Origin: Dehalococcoidia bacterium
GTDB taxonomy: Bacteria; Chloroflexota; Dehalococcoidia; GIF9; AB-539-J10
DNA length: 7,658 nt
Direction of reading: 5' to 3'
Assembly: GCA_030606165.1 (NCBI GenBank)
Contig: JAUWGZ010000063.1
Location: forward strand, 1-7,658
Shown in pieces: positions 1 through 5,283 of the stretch. Each line of letters starts with the position of its first letter. Within the stretch, counting starts at the first letter, position 1. Made by a program: the position numbers and the translations under genes. A model generated the notes under the pieces. It saw only the letters and a program-made list of their open reading frames with translations. It did not search any database and was not told the DNA's origin.

Positions 1-57
1 GAGGCTAAAGAGCACCCACAAAAATCTGCGATTTTTGCGGGAACCCGCTAAAGCCTC
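1..57. repeat. Structured palindromic element at the window edge
   Basis: An outer pair GAGGCT (1-6)/AGCCTC (52-57) encloses two hairpins: CAAAAATC (19-26)/GATTTTTG (30-37) with a 3-nt loop, and GCGGG (37-41)/CCCGC (44-48) with a 2-nt loop. As RNA this could fold as a small branched structure. It has no T-run, so it is not a clear terminator. It may continue to the left of the window. Function unknown. Confidence 0.45.
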
Positions 58-60
58 GGA

Positions 61-148
61 TGTCATTGCGAGCACCTGAAAGGTGCGCGGCAATCTCCTG
101 CCCCTCCACGAGATTGCTTCGACTGACAAAGCCAGCCTCGCAATGACA
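61..148. repeat. REP/MITE-like palindromic repeat, copy 1
   Basis: Perfect 12-bp terminal inverted repeats, TGTCATTGCGAG (61-72) and CTCGCAATGACA (137-148), enclose an inner pair CAATCTC (91-97)/GAGATTG (110-116). The same end and core sequences recur at 1163-1255, 4340-4430, 5286-5370, 5540-5616 and 7040-7350. It has no coding capacity; open frames crossing it are accidental. It resembles the dispersed palindromic intergenic repeats common in some bacterial genomes. Confidence 0.8.
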
Positions 149-182
149 TACGAGGGGTGTCATTCCATGCCCTCCGTTCCAT

Positions 183-328
183 GTCATTCTGACCCTGAAA
201 GAAGTGAAGGGGAAGAATCTAACTCCGTTCAGGGTAAACTCTACGAGGAATCTCATAGTTCGCAACATAGGCTTCTCAGGCAATCTCAGGAGATTGCCAC
301 GCCCCGACAAGTCGGGGTTCACGATGAC
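183..328. repeat. Degenerate palindromic repeats, second group
   Basis: A GTCATTCTGA...GAAGAATCT unit (about 183-220) is of the same type as those at 4455-4480 and 5403-5430. Further on are a near-perfect palindrome GGCAATCTC (279-287)/GAGATTGCC (290-298) and a hairpin CCCCGAC (302-308)/GTCGGGG (311-317), ending in a GATGACA-like terminus. These are partial or rearranged copies of the family seen at 61-148. Confidence 0.65.
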
Positions 329-373
329 AAAGAGGCAATACTGAGTATGCAGGCGTCATCTCCAGAGGGTCAT

Positions 374-449
374 AGTACTATTTTCTACTCCAAAACAGTA
401 CTGATGGGTGATTCCCATGAACCTGGCTGGCTGATATGCTAAATATACT
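374..449 (+). promoter_or_regulatory. Promoter and regulator boxes of the sigma factor gene
   Basis: Blocks shared with the promoters of the S8 gene (2587-2660, -) and the HTH gene (5926-5988, -) are ACTATTTTCT (377-386), CCAAAAC (390-396), an ACT box at 400-402 and GGGTGATTCC (406-415). A TGGCTG block then leads into an extended -10, TGATATGCT, with the -10 hexamer TATGCT at 435-440. From the ACT box to about position 457 the register matches the S8 promoter without gaps. Inferred transcription start is near 447, giving a leader of about 34 nt. Boundaries and start are inferred from this comparison. Confidence 0.65.
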
Positions 450-480
450 AGGTTGACATGATGTAATAGATAGAGGCGAC

Positions 481-1080
481 ATGAAAATAGCTACTCCTAT
501 CTCTCAAAGTTATGAAGCTAAGCTGGTTGAGAAGCTGCGCTCGGGCGACAGCACAGCCATGGAGGAATTCTATAATCTTTATAGGAGCAGACTCTACACT
601 CTGATATCGGAACAAGTAGACCGAGACCAGGCCGTAGCTGAGGATTTGGTTCAGGAAACCTTCCTTGCTGCTCTGGATTCACTGGATAAATTCCGTGGTG
701 ACAGCCAGCTTTACACCTGGCTGCGCAGTATCGCATTGCACAAGATAAATGACTTTTATCGTCGCCAGGCGCGAGAGCCTAAAGCCGAGAACTCGTCTCC
801 CGATTTTGATGCCATGAAGCAGCTAGAGCAAACCGGGGACGATAAACCAGCGCCCCTCACTGTGATGGAGTTCGAAGAGATTCGTCAGTCAGTTCGCCAG
901 GCTTTGGGGGACTTGCCTCATGATTACCAAAAGGTGCTGGTAATGAAATACCTCGAAGAAATGCCCGTGCTGGAGATAAGTCAGGTTATGGGTCGTTCAC
1001 CGAAGTCGGTTGAGGGATTGCTGGCGCGGGCTCGGAAGGCTATGCGGGATACTCTGGCGGAAAATAACCTGGAAACCTGA
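481..1080 (+). CDS. ECF-type (sigma-70 family) RNA polymerase sigma factor
   Basis: This 199-residue protein has the two-domain layout of extracytoplasmic-function sigma factors. Sigma region 2 covers about residues 20-96, with the characteristic helix around AEDLVQETFLAALDSL (53-68) and YTWLRSIALHKINDFYRR (78-95). A charged linker of about 45 residues (98-142) is rich in Asp, Glu, Pro and Lys. Sigma region 4 covers about 143-192, with the helix-turn-helix LEISQVMGRSPKSVEGLLAR (164-183). Regions 1.1 and 3 are absent. It should bind core RNA polymerase and direct it to specific promoters. The ATG is preceded by a modest GAGG Shine-Dalgarno site 4 nt away. No anti-sigma gene follows; the next 470 bp are repeats. 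Its promoter is nearly the same as that of the S8 protease gene, which suggests co-regulation. Which ECF subgroup it belongs to cannot be told here. Confidence 0.92.
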   Translation: MKIATPISQSYEAKLVEKLRSGDSTAMEEFYNLYRSRLYTLISEQVDRDQAVAEDLVQETFLAALDSLDKFRGDSQLYTWLRSIALHKINDFYRRQAREPKAENSSPDFDAMKQLEQTGDDKPAPLTVMEFEEIRQSVRQALGDLPHDYQKVLVMKYLEEMPVLEISQVMGRSPKSVEGLLARARKAMRDTLAENNLET

Positions 1081-1162
1081 TTATACCCTCACACACAATT
1101 TCGCAGTAAAATCCTCTCTTCGGATTACATATAGTCTGTTTAATTTTGTTCTAGCCTCAGAC

Positions 1163-1255
1163 GTCATTGCGAGCCCCGACTTGTCGGGGCGTGGCAATCT
1201 CTATTATCACTAGCTCCGCCGAGATTGCTTCGTCGCTTCGCTCCTCGCAATGACA
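1163..1255. repeat. REP/MITE-like palindromic repeat, copy 2
   Basis: Terminal inverted repeats GTCATTGCGAG (1163-1173) and CTCGCAATGAC (1244-1254) enclose a GCCCCGAC/GTCGGGGC hairpin and the CAATCTC/GAGATTG inner pair. It lies about 80 bp after the sigma factor gene. The intervening DNA holds only a weak AATCC/GGATT hairpin near 1110-1127, not a convincing terminator. Confidence 0.75.
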
Positions 1256-1263
1256 GGGGGGGG

Positions 1264-1328
1264 TTCACGCTGAGTTGCGGAGCCTGTTCCGAAGCGTAGG
1301 CGAGGAATCTTCGCTCCTCGCAATGACA
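1264..1328. repeat. Partial palindromic repeat
   Basis: This is a divergent half-copy of the same repeat family, with CGGAGCCTGTTCCGAAGC-type sequence and GAGGAATCT, ending in CTCGCAATGACA (1317-1328). A similar variant containing GGAACAGGCTCCG occurs in the repeat block near 7181-7193. Confidence 0.6.
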
Positions 1329-1551
1329 AAGGGAGAGTATGTCGCGCAATGACTAATCGCAGTGGCGGGGAGTTCACCTTCGCTTCAGGTCAGGGCAAGC
1401 CCGGACCCTACAGGCTCCCGCTAGGGGAGGGAGGATTTTATTTAAGAGCTCCACAGGGCTGTTTAAAAAGTACTTTCGCAGGGAGCCCAATCCGCAGGAG
1501 CCCACAGGGGGGCTCCTGCTTCGACATGAGGAGGTTTAGTGAATAGGAGGT
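1329..1551. other. Intergenic stretch with a hairpin and a tandem duplication
   Basis: I see no gene here. It holds a strong hairpin, GCAGGAGCCC (1494-1503)/GGGCTCCTGC (1510-1519), without a T-run on either strand. A 15-bp tandem duplication, AGGAGGTTTARTGAA, lies at 1529-1543 and 1545-1559 with one mismatch; its second copy overlaps the stop codon of the S8 protease. An open frame across 1349-1546 has no homology that I recognise and is probably accidental. Confidence 0.5.
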
Positions 1552-2577
1552 TTAATGAAGAAGGCAAGATGTTGTCTTTGTTACCGCCTGGAAAGCGTTG
1601 ACCAGCCCCTGCCCCACACCATCCCCGGCGATGGGAGTGCAGCTATTTTCAATAGCCCACCGCACATCGTCATTGACTGCGCCGTTGCCGTTGCTATCAT
1701 CAGCGACACTGAAAACCAGGGCAGCTACGCCTGAGACATGGGCCCCGGCTGCCGAGGTGCCAGTCTTATAGCCATATTGATTCTGGGGCAATTCGGAGTA
1801 GATGTTAAAGCCCGGAGCAGCTACATCCACCCAGTCGCCATAGCTGGATAACAAAGCTAAGGAATTGTTTTTATTGGTGCCGGCCACCGCAAGGCAATTG
1901 ACATAATAAGCCGGGTAGGAAGGCTCCGACCCACCTCTATTGCCCGCCGCCGTTATGAGTATCGCTCCCTGGCTCCAGGCATAGTTTACTGCTTCTTCCA
2001 AATTCGGCGATGCTCTCATGGACAGGCTTATATTGATAACTCTGGCTCCGTTGTCCACCGCCCAGATGATGCCTCTGGCTACCACCGATGGCTCGCACCT
2101 TCCCACATCATCAGCCACCTTCACATTCATTAGCTGACATTCCGGGGCGATAGCGGCAATGGTGCCTGCCATGTGGGTCCCGTGCCCATAAAGGTCATTG
2201 CTTGTCGGGCTATCGGTGAAATTGACCTCAGCCACCACCCTGTCAGCCAAATCCTGGTTGTCCTTATTAATGCCCGTATCCAGCACAGCCACTATAATCG
2301 ACCGGTCCCCCCTGGTTATTTGCCAGGCCTGGGGTGCCTCGATCCTGCTTACCCCCCACCTCTCAGCCAGATAGCTGTCATCGAGAGAATACGTCGCCTG
2401 TGGGGAAGGACCATAGCTTGGGGCATTGCTATTATCGGCATGTGCCACATGGTAAACAGGCGAATAACCGTAGGCTGACACGCTTTCTCTGGCAAGTAAC
2501 ACGCCGTGTACTAACGTAGCAACGAATATTACCTCAACCAGCGTCAGGGCTATGGCTAAATATTTTAGCTTCTTCAA
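1552..2577 (-). CDS. Membrane-anchored S8 (subtilisin-like) serine protease
   Basis: The 341-residue product begins with MKKLK and a hydrophobic segment (about 6-29), a signal peptide or membrane anchor. A spacer and a thermitase-like lead-in (YLAERWGVSRIEAPQAW, 69-85) follow, then the peptidase domain (about 90-332). The triad is visible: Asp100 in VAVLDTG, His132 in GHGTHMAG, Ser275 in GTSAAGAHVSG; the oxyanion Asn213 is in AAGN. The usual GTSMAxPH reads GTSAAGAH, so two well-conserved positions are changed although the Ser is kept. The start is TTG, since the frame is closed by a stop three codons upstream and the N-terminus fits a signal. There is no Shine-Dalgarno site, and the -10 is only about 10 nt from the start, so the mRNA is probably near-leaderless. 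It likely acts outside the membrane. A fragment of a paralogue lies at 4190-4304. Confidence 0.93.
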   Translation of the reverse strand: MKKLKYLAIALTLVEVIFVATLVHGVLLARESVSAYGYSPVYHVAHADNSNAPSYGPSPQATYSLDDSYLAERWGVSRIEAPQAWQITRGDRSIIVAVLDTGINKDNQDLADRVVAEVNFTDSPTSNDLYGHGTHMAGTIAAIAPECQLMNVKVADDVGRCEPSVVARGIIWAVDNGARVINISLSMRASPNLEEAVNYAWSQGAILITAAGNRGGSEPSYPAYYVNCLAVAGTNKNNSLALLSSYGDWVDVAAPGFNIYSELPQNQYGYKTGTSAAGAHVSGVAALVFSVADDSNGNGAVNDDVRWAIENSCTPIAGDGVGQGLVNAFQAVTKTTSCLLH

Positions 2578-2586
2578 TATATATTA

Positions 2587-2660
2587 TTTATAGCAGCCAT
2601 CCAATCCAATAGGAATCACCCATCGGTACCGTTTTGGTACTGTTTTGGCTAGAATTTAGT
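2587..2660 (-). promoter_or_regulatory. Promoter and regulator boxes of the S8 protease gene
   Basis: Read on the minus strand, the order is ACTAAATTCT (2660-2651), then boxes GCC, ACC and ACC at 2649, 2638 and 2627 (11-bp steps, each followed by AAAAC or GATGG), GGGTGATTCC (2621-2612), and an extended -10 TGCTATAAA with its hexamer at 2592-2587. From CCAAAAC to past the -10 this aligns with the sigma factor promoter at roughly three identical bases in four without gaps. The inferred transcription start (about 2580) is within a few bases of the TTG start codon. Confidence 0.65.
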
Positions 2661-2699
2661 AATGCGACCTTTTAACTAGTACTTTCTAACCAGGGCTAT

Positions 2700-2809
2700 T
2701 TGACAAAAAAAGGGCTGTGCTAGTGTTAAGGCCTGTATTTGAACTTAAAGGGGAGGTAGTGCAAGGGAAGGAGGGTCCATATTATCGCTGGTATCTATCA
2801 CCTGGTTGA
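2700..2809 (+). other. Leader region of regulator 1, with a possible short ORF
   Basis: A consensus -35, TTGACA (2700-2705), has no good -10 at the expected distance. A frame open from 2690 ends at a TGA (2807-2809) just before the terminator and reads KRAVLVLRPVFELK then GKEGPYYRWYLSPG. GTG codons at 2717, 2723 and 2759 could start it. A strong GGGGAGG (2750-2756) is too close to the last of these. The coding potential is uncertain. I do not recognise the product; it may be a leader peptide or a gene remnant. Confidence 0.25.
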
Positions 2810-2810
2810 C

Positions 2811-2864
2811 AAATCCTGAAAAACCCCCCCAAAAGTACTAGAAAGTGGGGGATTTCCCTTTTTT
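2811..2864 (+). terminator. Probable intrinsic terminator upstream of regulator 1
   Basis: AAATCC (2811-2816) pairs with GGATTT (2850-2855), with further CCC/GGG pairing inside. Alternatively AAA+CCCCC (2821-2828) pairs with GGGGG+TTT (2847-2855) with one bulged A. A CCC and six T (2859-2864) follow. It ends about 120 nt before the regulator gene, so it either ends the leader transcript or acts as an attenuator. The loop contains an AGTACT. Confidence 0.55.
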
Positions 2865-2987
2865 GAGCGACTAATAGAGTGACGAAGGTACTAGTTCATT
2901 AGTCCCAGTTAAAGGATGGATTGGATTCCAAGAAGCCAGTGGTGAACCTGATCTAGCAGAGTTTCCCTATTTTATACTGGAGCAGTG

Positions 2988-3686
2988 ATGAAATTTTTGT
3001 TCGTTGGTGAATCCGAGGAACTATTACAAGCTATGTCCATTATTTTAAAAGTGAGATGGCGAGAGTTAAGCTTAATTCATGCTACTGAAGCAAGGCAAGC
3101 CACCGAGCTAATACACAAGGAACAGCCAGATATCGTTATGCTTCAAGTCGATGCAGCATCCCCGGATGATTTTGACCTCATAGGTCAGATTCGTAGCTTC
3201 TCCGATGTACCCCTTATTGCTCTGGCTAAGAGCGATGATGTTATGGATAAGGTAAGGGCTCTGGAAATGGGTGCCGATGATTGGATTCCCCCTTCTTCGC
3301 CTATAGAATATATAGCTAAGGTGAATGCTATTCTTCGCCGCTGCTCTCCGATTGGCGATGGCTATACCGCCTCTTTTCTTTGTGGCAAGCTTAGCATAAA
3401 TTATGCCACCCATGACGTATATGTGAATGGAAAACCGGTGGGGCTAACCCCTATCGAGTACAAGATTCTTTACCAATTAGTTAGAAATGAAGGCAGTGTA
3501 GTCGGCCATACAAATTTACTCGACAGTGTCTGGGGACCACATTACGGAGCTGCCCCTGAATTTCTCAAGAAGTATATCTACCGCCTGAGGTCTAAAATTG
3601 AAGAAGACCCGGCCGACCCCAAAATCATCCGCACTAGAAGAGGCGTGGGTTACATCTTTATTACAGCCTCCGATTCCACCAAATAG
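2988..3686 (+). CDS. Atypical OmpR-family regulator 1 (pseudo-receiver + winged helix)
   Basis: The 232-residue protein has a receiver-like domain (1-118) and an OmpR/PhoB-type winged-helix DNA-binding domain (about 133-228; GLTPIEYKIL, VWGPHYG, YIYRLRSKIE, TRRGVGYIF). Aligned to standard receivers, the phospho-acceptor Asp is Gln53 (IVMLQ), the switch Thr is Ala80, the conserved Lys is Pro102 (DDWIPPS), and the N-terminal acidic cluster reads GES. It should bind DNA without being phosphorylated. I chose the ATG at 2988 because GGAG (2979-2982) sits 5 nt before it; GTG at 2985 is possible but too close. A TATACT at 2973-2978 could be a -10, which would make the message nearly leaderless. It is clearly paralogous to regulator 3 (6319-7029), sharing for example the ILKVRW, EQPDIVM and IRSFSDVPLI segments. 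Its partner and target genes are not known. Confidence 0.9.
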   Translation: MKFLFVGESEELLQAMSIILKVRWRELSLIHATEARQATELIHKEQPDIVMLQVDAASPDDFDLIGQIRSFSDVPLIALAKSDDVMDKVRALEMGADDWIPPSSPIEYIAKVNAILRRCSPIGDGYTASFLCGKLSINYATHDVYVNGKPVGLTPIEYKILYQLVRNEGSVVGHTNLLDSVWGPHYGAAPEFLKKYIYRLRSKIEEDPADPKIIRTRRGVGYIFITASDSTK

Positions 3687-3730
3687 AGACCTTTTTCCAC
3701 CAAATAAGGACCATTTTTCCACCGGATAAG
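3676..3730 (+). repeat. Helically phased ACC boxes upstream of the receiver-only gene
   Basis: ACC trinucleotides start at 3678, 3689, 3699, 3710 and 3721, steps of 11, 10, 11 and 11 bp, in a 21-22 bp tandem repeat with units containing TTCCACCAAATA. The first unit overlaps the last codons of regulator 1. The last box is 12 bp before a TTGTAT -35. OmpR-type winged helices typically bind such tandem direct repeats. The same phasing occurs at 7364-7408. Confidence 0.7.
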
Positions 3731-3732
3731 CA

Positions 3733-3762
3733 TTGTATTCTTTTCTCAGCACACGTTACCAT
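3733..3762 (+). promoter_or_regulatory. Predicted promoter of the receiver-only gene
   Basis: -35-like TTGTAT (3733-3738), an 18-bp spacer and -10-like TACCAT (3757-3762). Each element is weak on its own. The call rests on their sitting at the same distance from the last ACC box as in the sigma, S8, HTH and DUF5658 promoters. The predicted transcription start is near 3768, just before the palindrome. Confidence 0.45.
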
Positions 3763-3771
3763 GCTTAGGTT

Positions 3772-3789
3772 CTAGTACTTAAGTACTAG
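3772..3789. promoter_or_regulatory. Perfect 18-bp palindrome, probable operator
   Basis: CTAGTACTTAAGTACTAG is its own reverse complement. It lies just after the predicted transcription start and abuts the Shine-Dalgarno site AGGGGAGG of the receiver-only gene. Its 14-bp core, AGTACTTAAGTACT, recurs at 7459-7472 before the DUF5658 gene at an identical distance from the upstream boxes. It could bind a dimeric repressor or form an mRNA hairpin near the ribosome binding site. Confidence 0.65.
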
Positions 3790-3802
3790 GGGAGGCCTGA
3801 AG

Positions 3803-4192
3803 ATGGAAAGAATCTTACTTATTCATCCCGACTTGGTGCTGAGAGACGAGTTGACCTTCACTTTACAGCACTTAGGTTTTCAAGTTGCAGGTGCTAGCGG
3901 TGGCCAGCAAGCTTTGACCGAGGTGTCCAGCGGACACCTTGACCTGATAATCGTGGCTGAATCCAGCCACAGATTGAATGGAGATGAGCTCTGTGTTCGC
4001 TTGCGGCAGATATGCCAGGCTCCAATTATCATTATGGGGCAGGGTAGTAAAGAAATATCTGGAATTGACTTCATCGAGATGGGCGCCGATGCTTATTTAT
4101 CCTCACCCCTAAATCTGAGAGAACTACTTGCCAGGATTCGTTCCTTACTACGCCGCACTCAGGCGAACGCAGCGGGGTTTGAAGGAGGATAG
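3803..4192 (+). CDS. Stand-alone pseudo-receiver protein (possibly truncated regulator)
   Basis: The 129-residue product is a single receiver-like domain (about 2-118, ending in RELLARIRSLLRR) plus a short tail, TQANAAGFEGG. The phospho-acceptor Asp is replaced by Ala52 (LIIVAES), the switch Thr by Gly79 and the Lys by Ser101 (AYLSSPL); Asp10 remains of the acidic cluster. It cannot be phosphorylated in the usual way. Unlike its neighbours it has no DNA-binding domain. Its stop codon (4190-4192) is the first base triplet of the decayed S8 protease fragment, so the C-terminal half may have been lost in a rearrangement; alternatively it works as a protein-protein interaction domain. The ATG start has an excellent AGGGGAGG 7 nt upstream, so expression appears maintained. 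Confidence 0.85.
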   Translation: MERILLIHPDLVLRDELTFTLQHLGFQVAGASGGQQALTEVSSGHLDLIIVAESSHRLNGDELCVRLRQICQAPIIIMGQGSKEISGIDFIEMGADAYLSSPLNLRELLARIRSLLRRTQANAAGFEGG

Positions 4193-4304
4193 CTGGCATT
4201 CCGGAGCGATGGCGACAATGGTGCCTGCCATGTGAGTCCCGTGCCCGTAAAGGTCATCGCTTGTCGGGTTAACAGATAGCTATCATCGAGAGAGTACGTC
4301 GCTT
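4190..4304 (-). pseudogene. Decayed fragment of a second S8 protease gene
   Basis: Bases 4190-4268 match 2131-2209 of the S8 gene with 7 differences in 79, and 4273-4304 match 2368-2399 with 3 in 32. All ten differences are transitions. The 158 bp between the two blocks in the intact gene are missing, replaced by 4 bp. The first block encodes the residue 124-149 region with catalytic His (GHGTHMAGTI) and, in frame, changes only two amino acids (Asn to Asp, Ala to Val). This implies a paralogue once under selection rather than a fresh copy. The second block is residues 60-70. Both ends are cut, by the receiver-only gene stop on one side and palindromic repeats on the other. It cannot make an active enzyme. 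Confidence 0.88.
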
Positions 4305-4305
4305 A

Positions 4306-4486
4306 ACGAGACCCGAAGGAATCCTTTCCTTCGTCCTGAGCTCCGACTTGTCGGGCGTGGCAATCTCCTCTGCCTCTCCACGAGATTGCTTCGTCCCGAT
4401 AAATCGGGACTCGCAATGACAAGAAGGGGGTGTCATTGCGAGACCTTCCCCCATTGTCATTCTGAGCGAAGCGAAGAATCTCTTCT
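4306..4486. repeat. Cluster of palindromic intergenic repeats
   Basis: Contiguous or overlapping family members: GAAGGAA/TTCCTTC hairpin (about 4315-4331), CCGACTTGTCGGG, a CAATCTC...GAGATTG core (4360-4388), CTCGCAATGACA (4410-4421), TGTCATTGCGAG (4431-4442) and GTCATTCTGAGCGAAGCGAAG (4456-4476). Nothing coding is seen. Confidence 0.7.
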
Positions 4487-4493
4487 TTTAATT

Positions 4494-4576
4494 CTCTCTC
4501 CCCTGGCGGGAGAGAGTTAGAGTGAGGGGAAAATTCACCCTCACCTTAATCCTCAATCCTCTCCCATCAAGGGAGA
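4494..4576. repeat. Second repeat type: multi-hairpin CTCTCCC/GTGAGGG element
   Basis: Three consecutive hairpins: CTCTCTCCC (4494-4502)/GGGAGAGAG (4508-4516), GTGAGGG (4522-4528)/CCCTCAC (4538-4544), and CTCCC (4561-4565)/GGGAG (4571-4575). This is a different family from the CATTGCGAG repeats and resembles a widely seen intergenic repeat carrying CCTCACCCTAA and CTCTCCC motifs. Only one copy is present in this window. Confidence 0.6.
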
Positions 4577-4680
4577 TGGTTAAAAATTTTGCTTTTGAGT
4601 TGTCATTTTTCTCGAGCAAGGACAAGCCCTGCCCCTCTACCCGGTTCTCCATAACACTGGTTTATTTAGCAGTCGAAAAT

Positions 4681-4694
4681 TGCTATAATTAGCA
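4681..4694 (+). promoter_or_regulatory. hicBA promoter with overlapping inverted repeat
   Basis: TGCTATAAT is an extended -10 with a consensus TATAAT at 4684-4689; the -35 region (TTTATT, 4661-4666) is poor. The -10 is embedded in TGCTA (4681-4685)/TAGCA (4690-4694), a 5-bp inverted repeat with a 4-bp spacer. It could be the operator for autorepression, as is usual for toxin-antitoxin operons, although this HicB has no obvious DNA-binding domain. Confidence 0.6.
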
Positions 4695-4722
4695 TAATAA
4701 CTTGTGAGGAGGTAATCCTTCA

Positions 4723-4941
4723 GTGATGAAAAGCTATACTGCGAAATATACCAAAATAAGCTCCGGCTACATGGGGCAGCTTGTTGAATGGCCTGAGGTG
4801 ATTACCGAGGGGAAAACCATCGAGGAATGTAGAGAGATGCTCAGGGACGCTCTGCGGGAGATGCTGCAAGCATACAAGCAGCAGGGCAAGGAAATCCCCC
4901 TCGGTGGGGACTTCTTGGAGCAGGTACTTGTAGAGGCATAG
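4723..4941 (+). CDS. hicB: HicB-family antitoxin
   Basis: The protein of about 72 residues has the HicB partial RNase H-like fold signature: a YTAKYTKISSGYMGQLVEWP strand region, the PEVITEGKTIEECREML turn and helix, then an amphipathic helix LRDALREMLQAYKQQGKEIP. It should bind and neutralise the HicA toxin encoded 1 nt downstream. The antitoxin gene comes first, the reverse of classical hicAB but common. It ends after this domain, with no C-terminal helix-turn-helix or ribbon-helix-helix, so how the operon is repressed is unclear. The start is GTG 4723 or ATG 4726. GAGGAGGT (4706-4713) lies 10 or 13 nt upstream, favouring the GTG slightly, while homologues often begin Met-Lys. The extended -10 promoter is about 35 bp upstream. 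Confidence 0.88.
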   Translation: MMKSYTAKYTKISSGYMGQLVEWPEVITEGKTIEECREMLRDALREMLQAYKQQGKEIPLGGDFLEQVLVEA

Positions 4942-4942
4942 C

Positions 4943-5131
4943 TTGTCGGTTAAGCGTAGAGAACTGGTGAAATACCTCGAAGCAAACGGGTTTTACCTCC
5001 TGCGCGAAGGCAGCAAGCACTCTATCTACACAAATGGCATTAAGATGATACCGGTCAAGAGACACCGCTCGCTTGATAGAATAACCGCCAATGAGCTATG
5101 CAAACAGGTCGGGCTCGACCCAAAATTTTGA
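4943..5131 (+). CDS. hicA: HicA-family toxin (mRNA interferase)
   Basis: The 62-residue protein has the HicA double-stranded-RNA-binding-like fold: KRRELVKYLEANGFYLLREG (4-23), the catalytic motif GSKHSIYT with His26, then IKMIPVKRHRSLDRITANELCKQVGL. Family members cleave mRNA during stress when freed from HicB. It starts at TTG 4943, one base after the hicB stop, with AGAGG (4932-4936) about 6 nt upstream inside hicB. Translational coupling is therefore likely, and the weak TTG start would keep toxin below antitoxin. Length is normal for the family, and the catalytic His and basic residues are intact, so it is probably active. There is no clear terminator; the 120 bp after it contain nothing I recognise. 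Confidence 0.9.
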   Translation: MSVKRRELVKYLEANGFYLLREGSKHSIYTNGIKMIPVKRHRSLDRITANELCKQVGLDPKF

Positions 5132-5254
5132 CACTAAAAAGGACAATAAAAGGGAGCAAGGTATACCTAGGCCACTCCTACTCACATCACTGTGTAATTT
5201 AACTACAACTCATATTGTGTCGTAGAATGGGCTTTCTATTTTCATCTGAGGCAC
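5132..5254. other. Intergenic spacer after hicA, no feature seen
   Basis: This is AT-rich sequence between the hicA stop and the left boundary hairpin. I see no promoter, hairpin with T-run, or open frame worth reporting. Confidence 0.4.
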
Positions 5255-5276
5255 AGTGGTGGAGTTAATCTCCGCC
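5255..5276. repeat. Boundary hairpin, left copy
   Basis: AGTGGTGGAGTTAATCTCCGCC forms a stem GGTGGAG/CTCCGCC with a 5-nt loop. A copy with 20 of 22 bases identical lies at 5639-5660 in the same orientation. The two enclose the whole repeat block between hicA and the HTH gene. Confidence 0.6.
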
Positions 5277-5283
5277 AAGTCTT

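Noticed and set aside
61..148. CRISPR array
   Set aside because: The repeats are palindromic, irregularly spaced, variable and dispersed across the window, without uniform spacers or cas genes.
83..442. Long plus-strand open frame of 119 codons
   Set aside because: It runs through palindromic repeats and the sigma promoter, has low-complexity repeat-derived sequence and no ribosome binding site; an accidental frame.
1555..1734. ATG frame of 59 residues with AGGAGG 4 nt upstream, antisense to the S8 gene end
   Set aside because: The ribosome-site-like sequence belongs to a tandem duplication, the frame lies wholly within the conserved S8 coding end, and the product resembles nothing I know. 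Possible but unsupported.
2173..2519. Two plus-strand frames inside the S8 gene
   Set aside because: They are shadows of the minus-strand protease, whose catalytic motifs are intact.
3676..3730. Intrinsic terminator of regulator 1 from the T-rich repeats
   Set aside because: The T-runs are in direct repeats without a preceding GC-rich hairpin; the phased ACC pattern explains them better.
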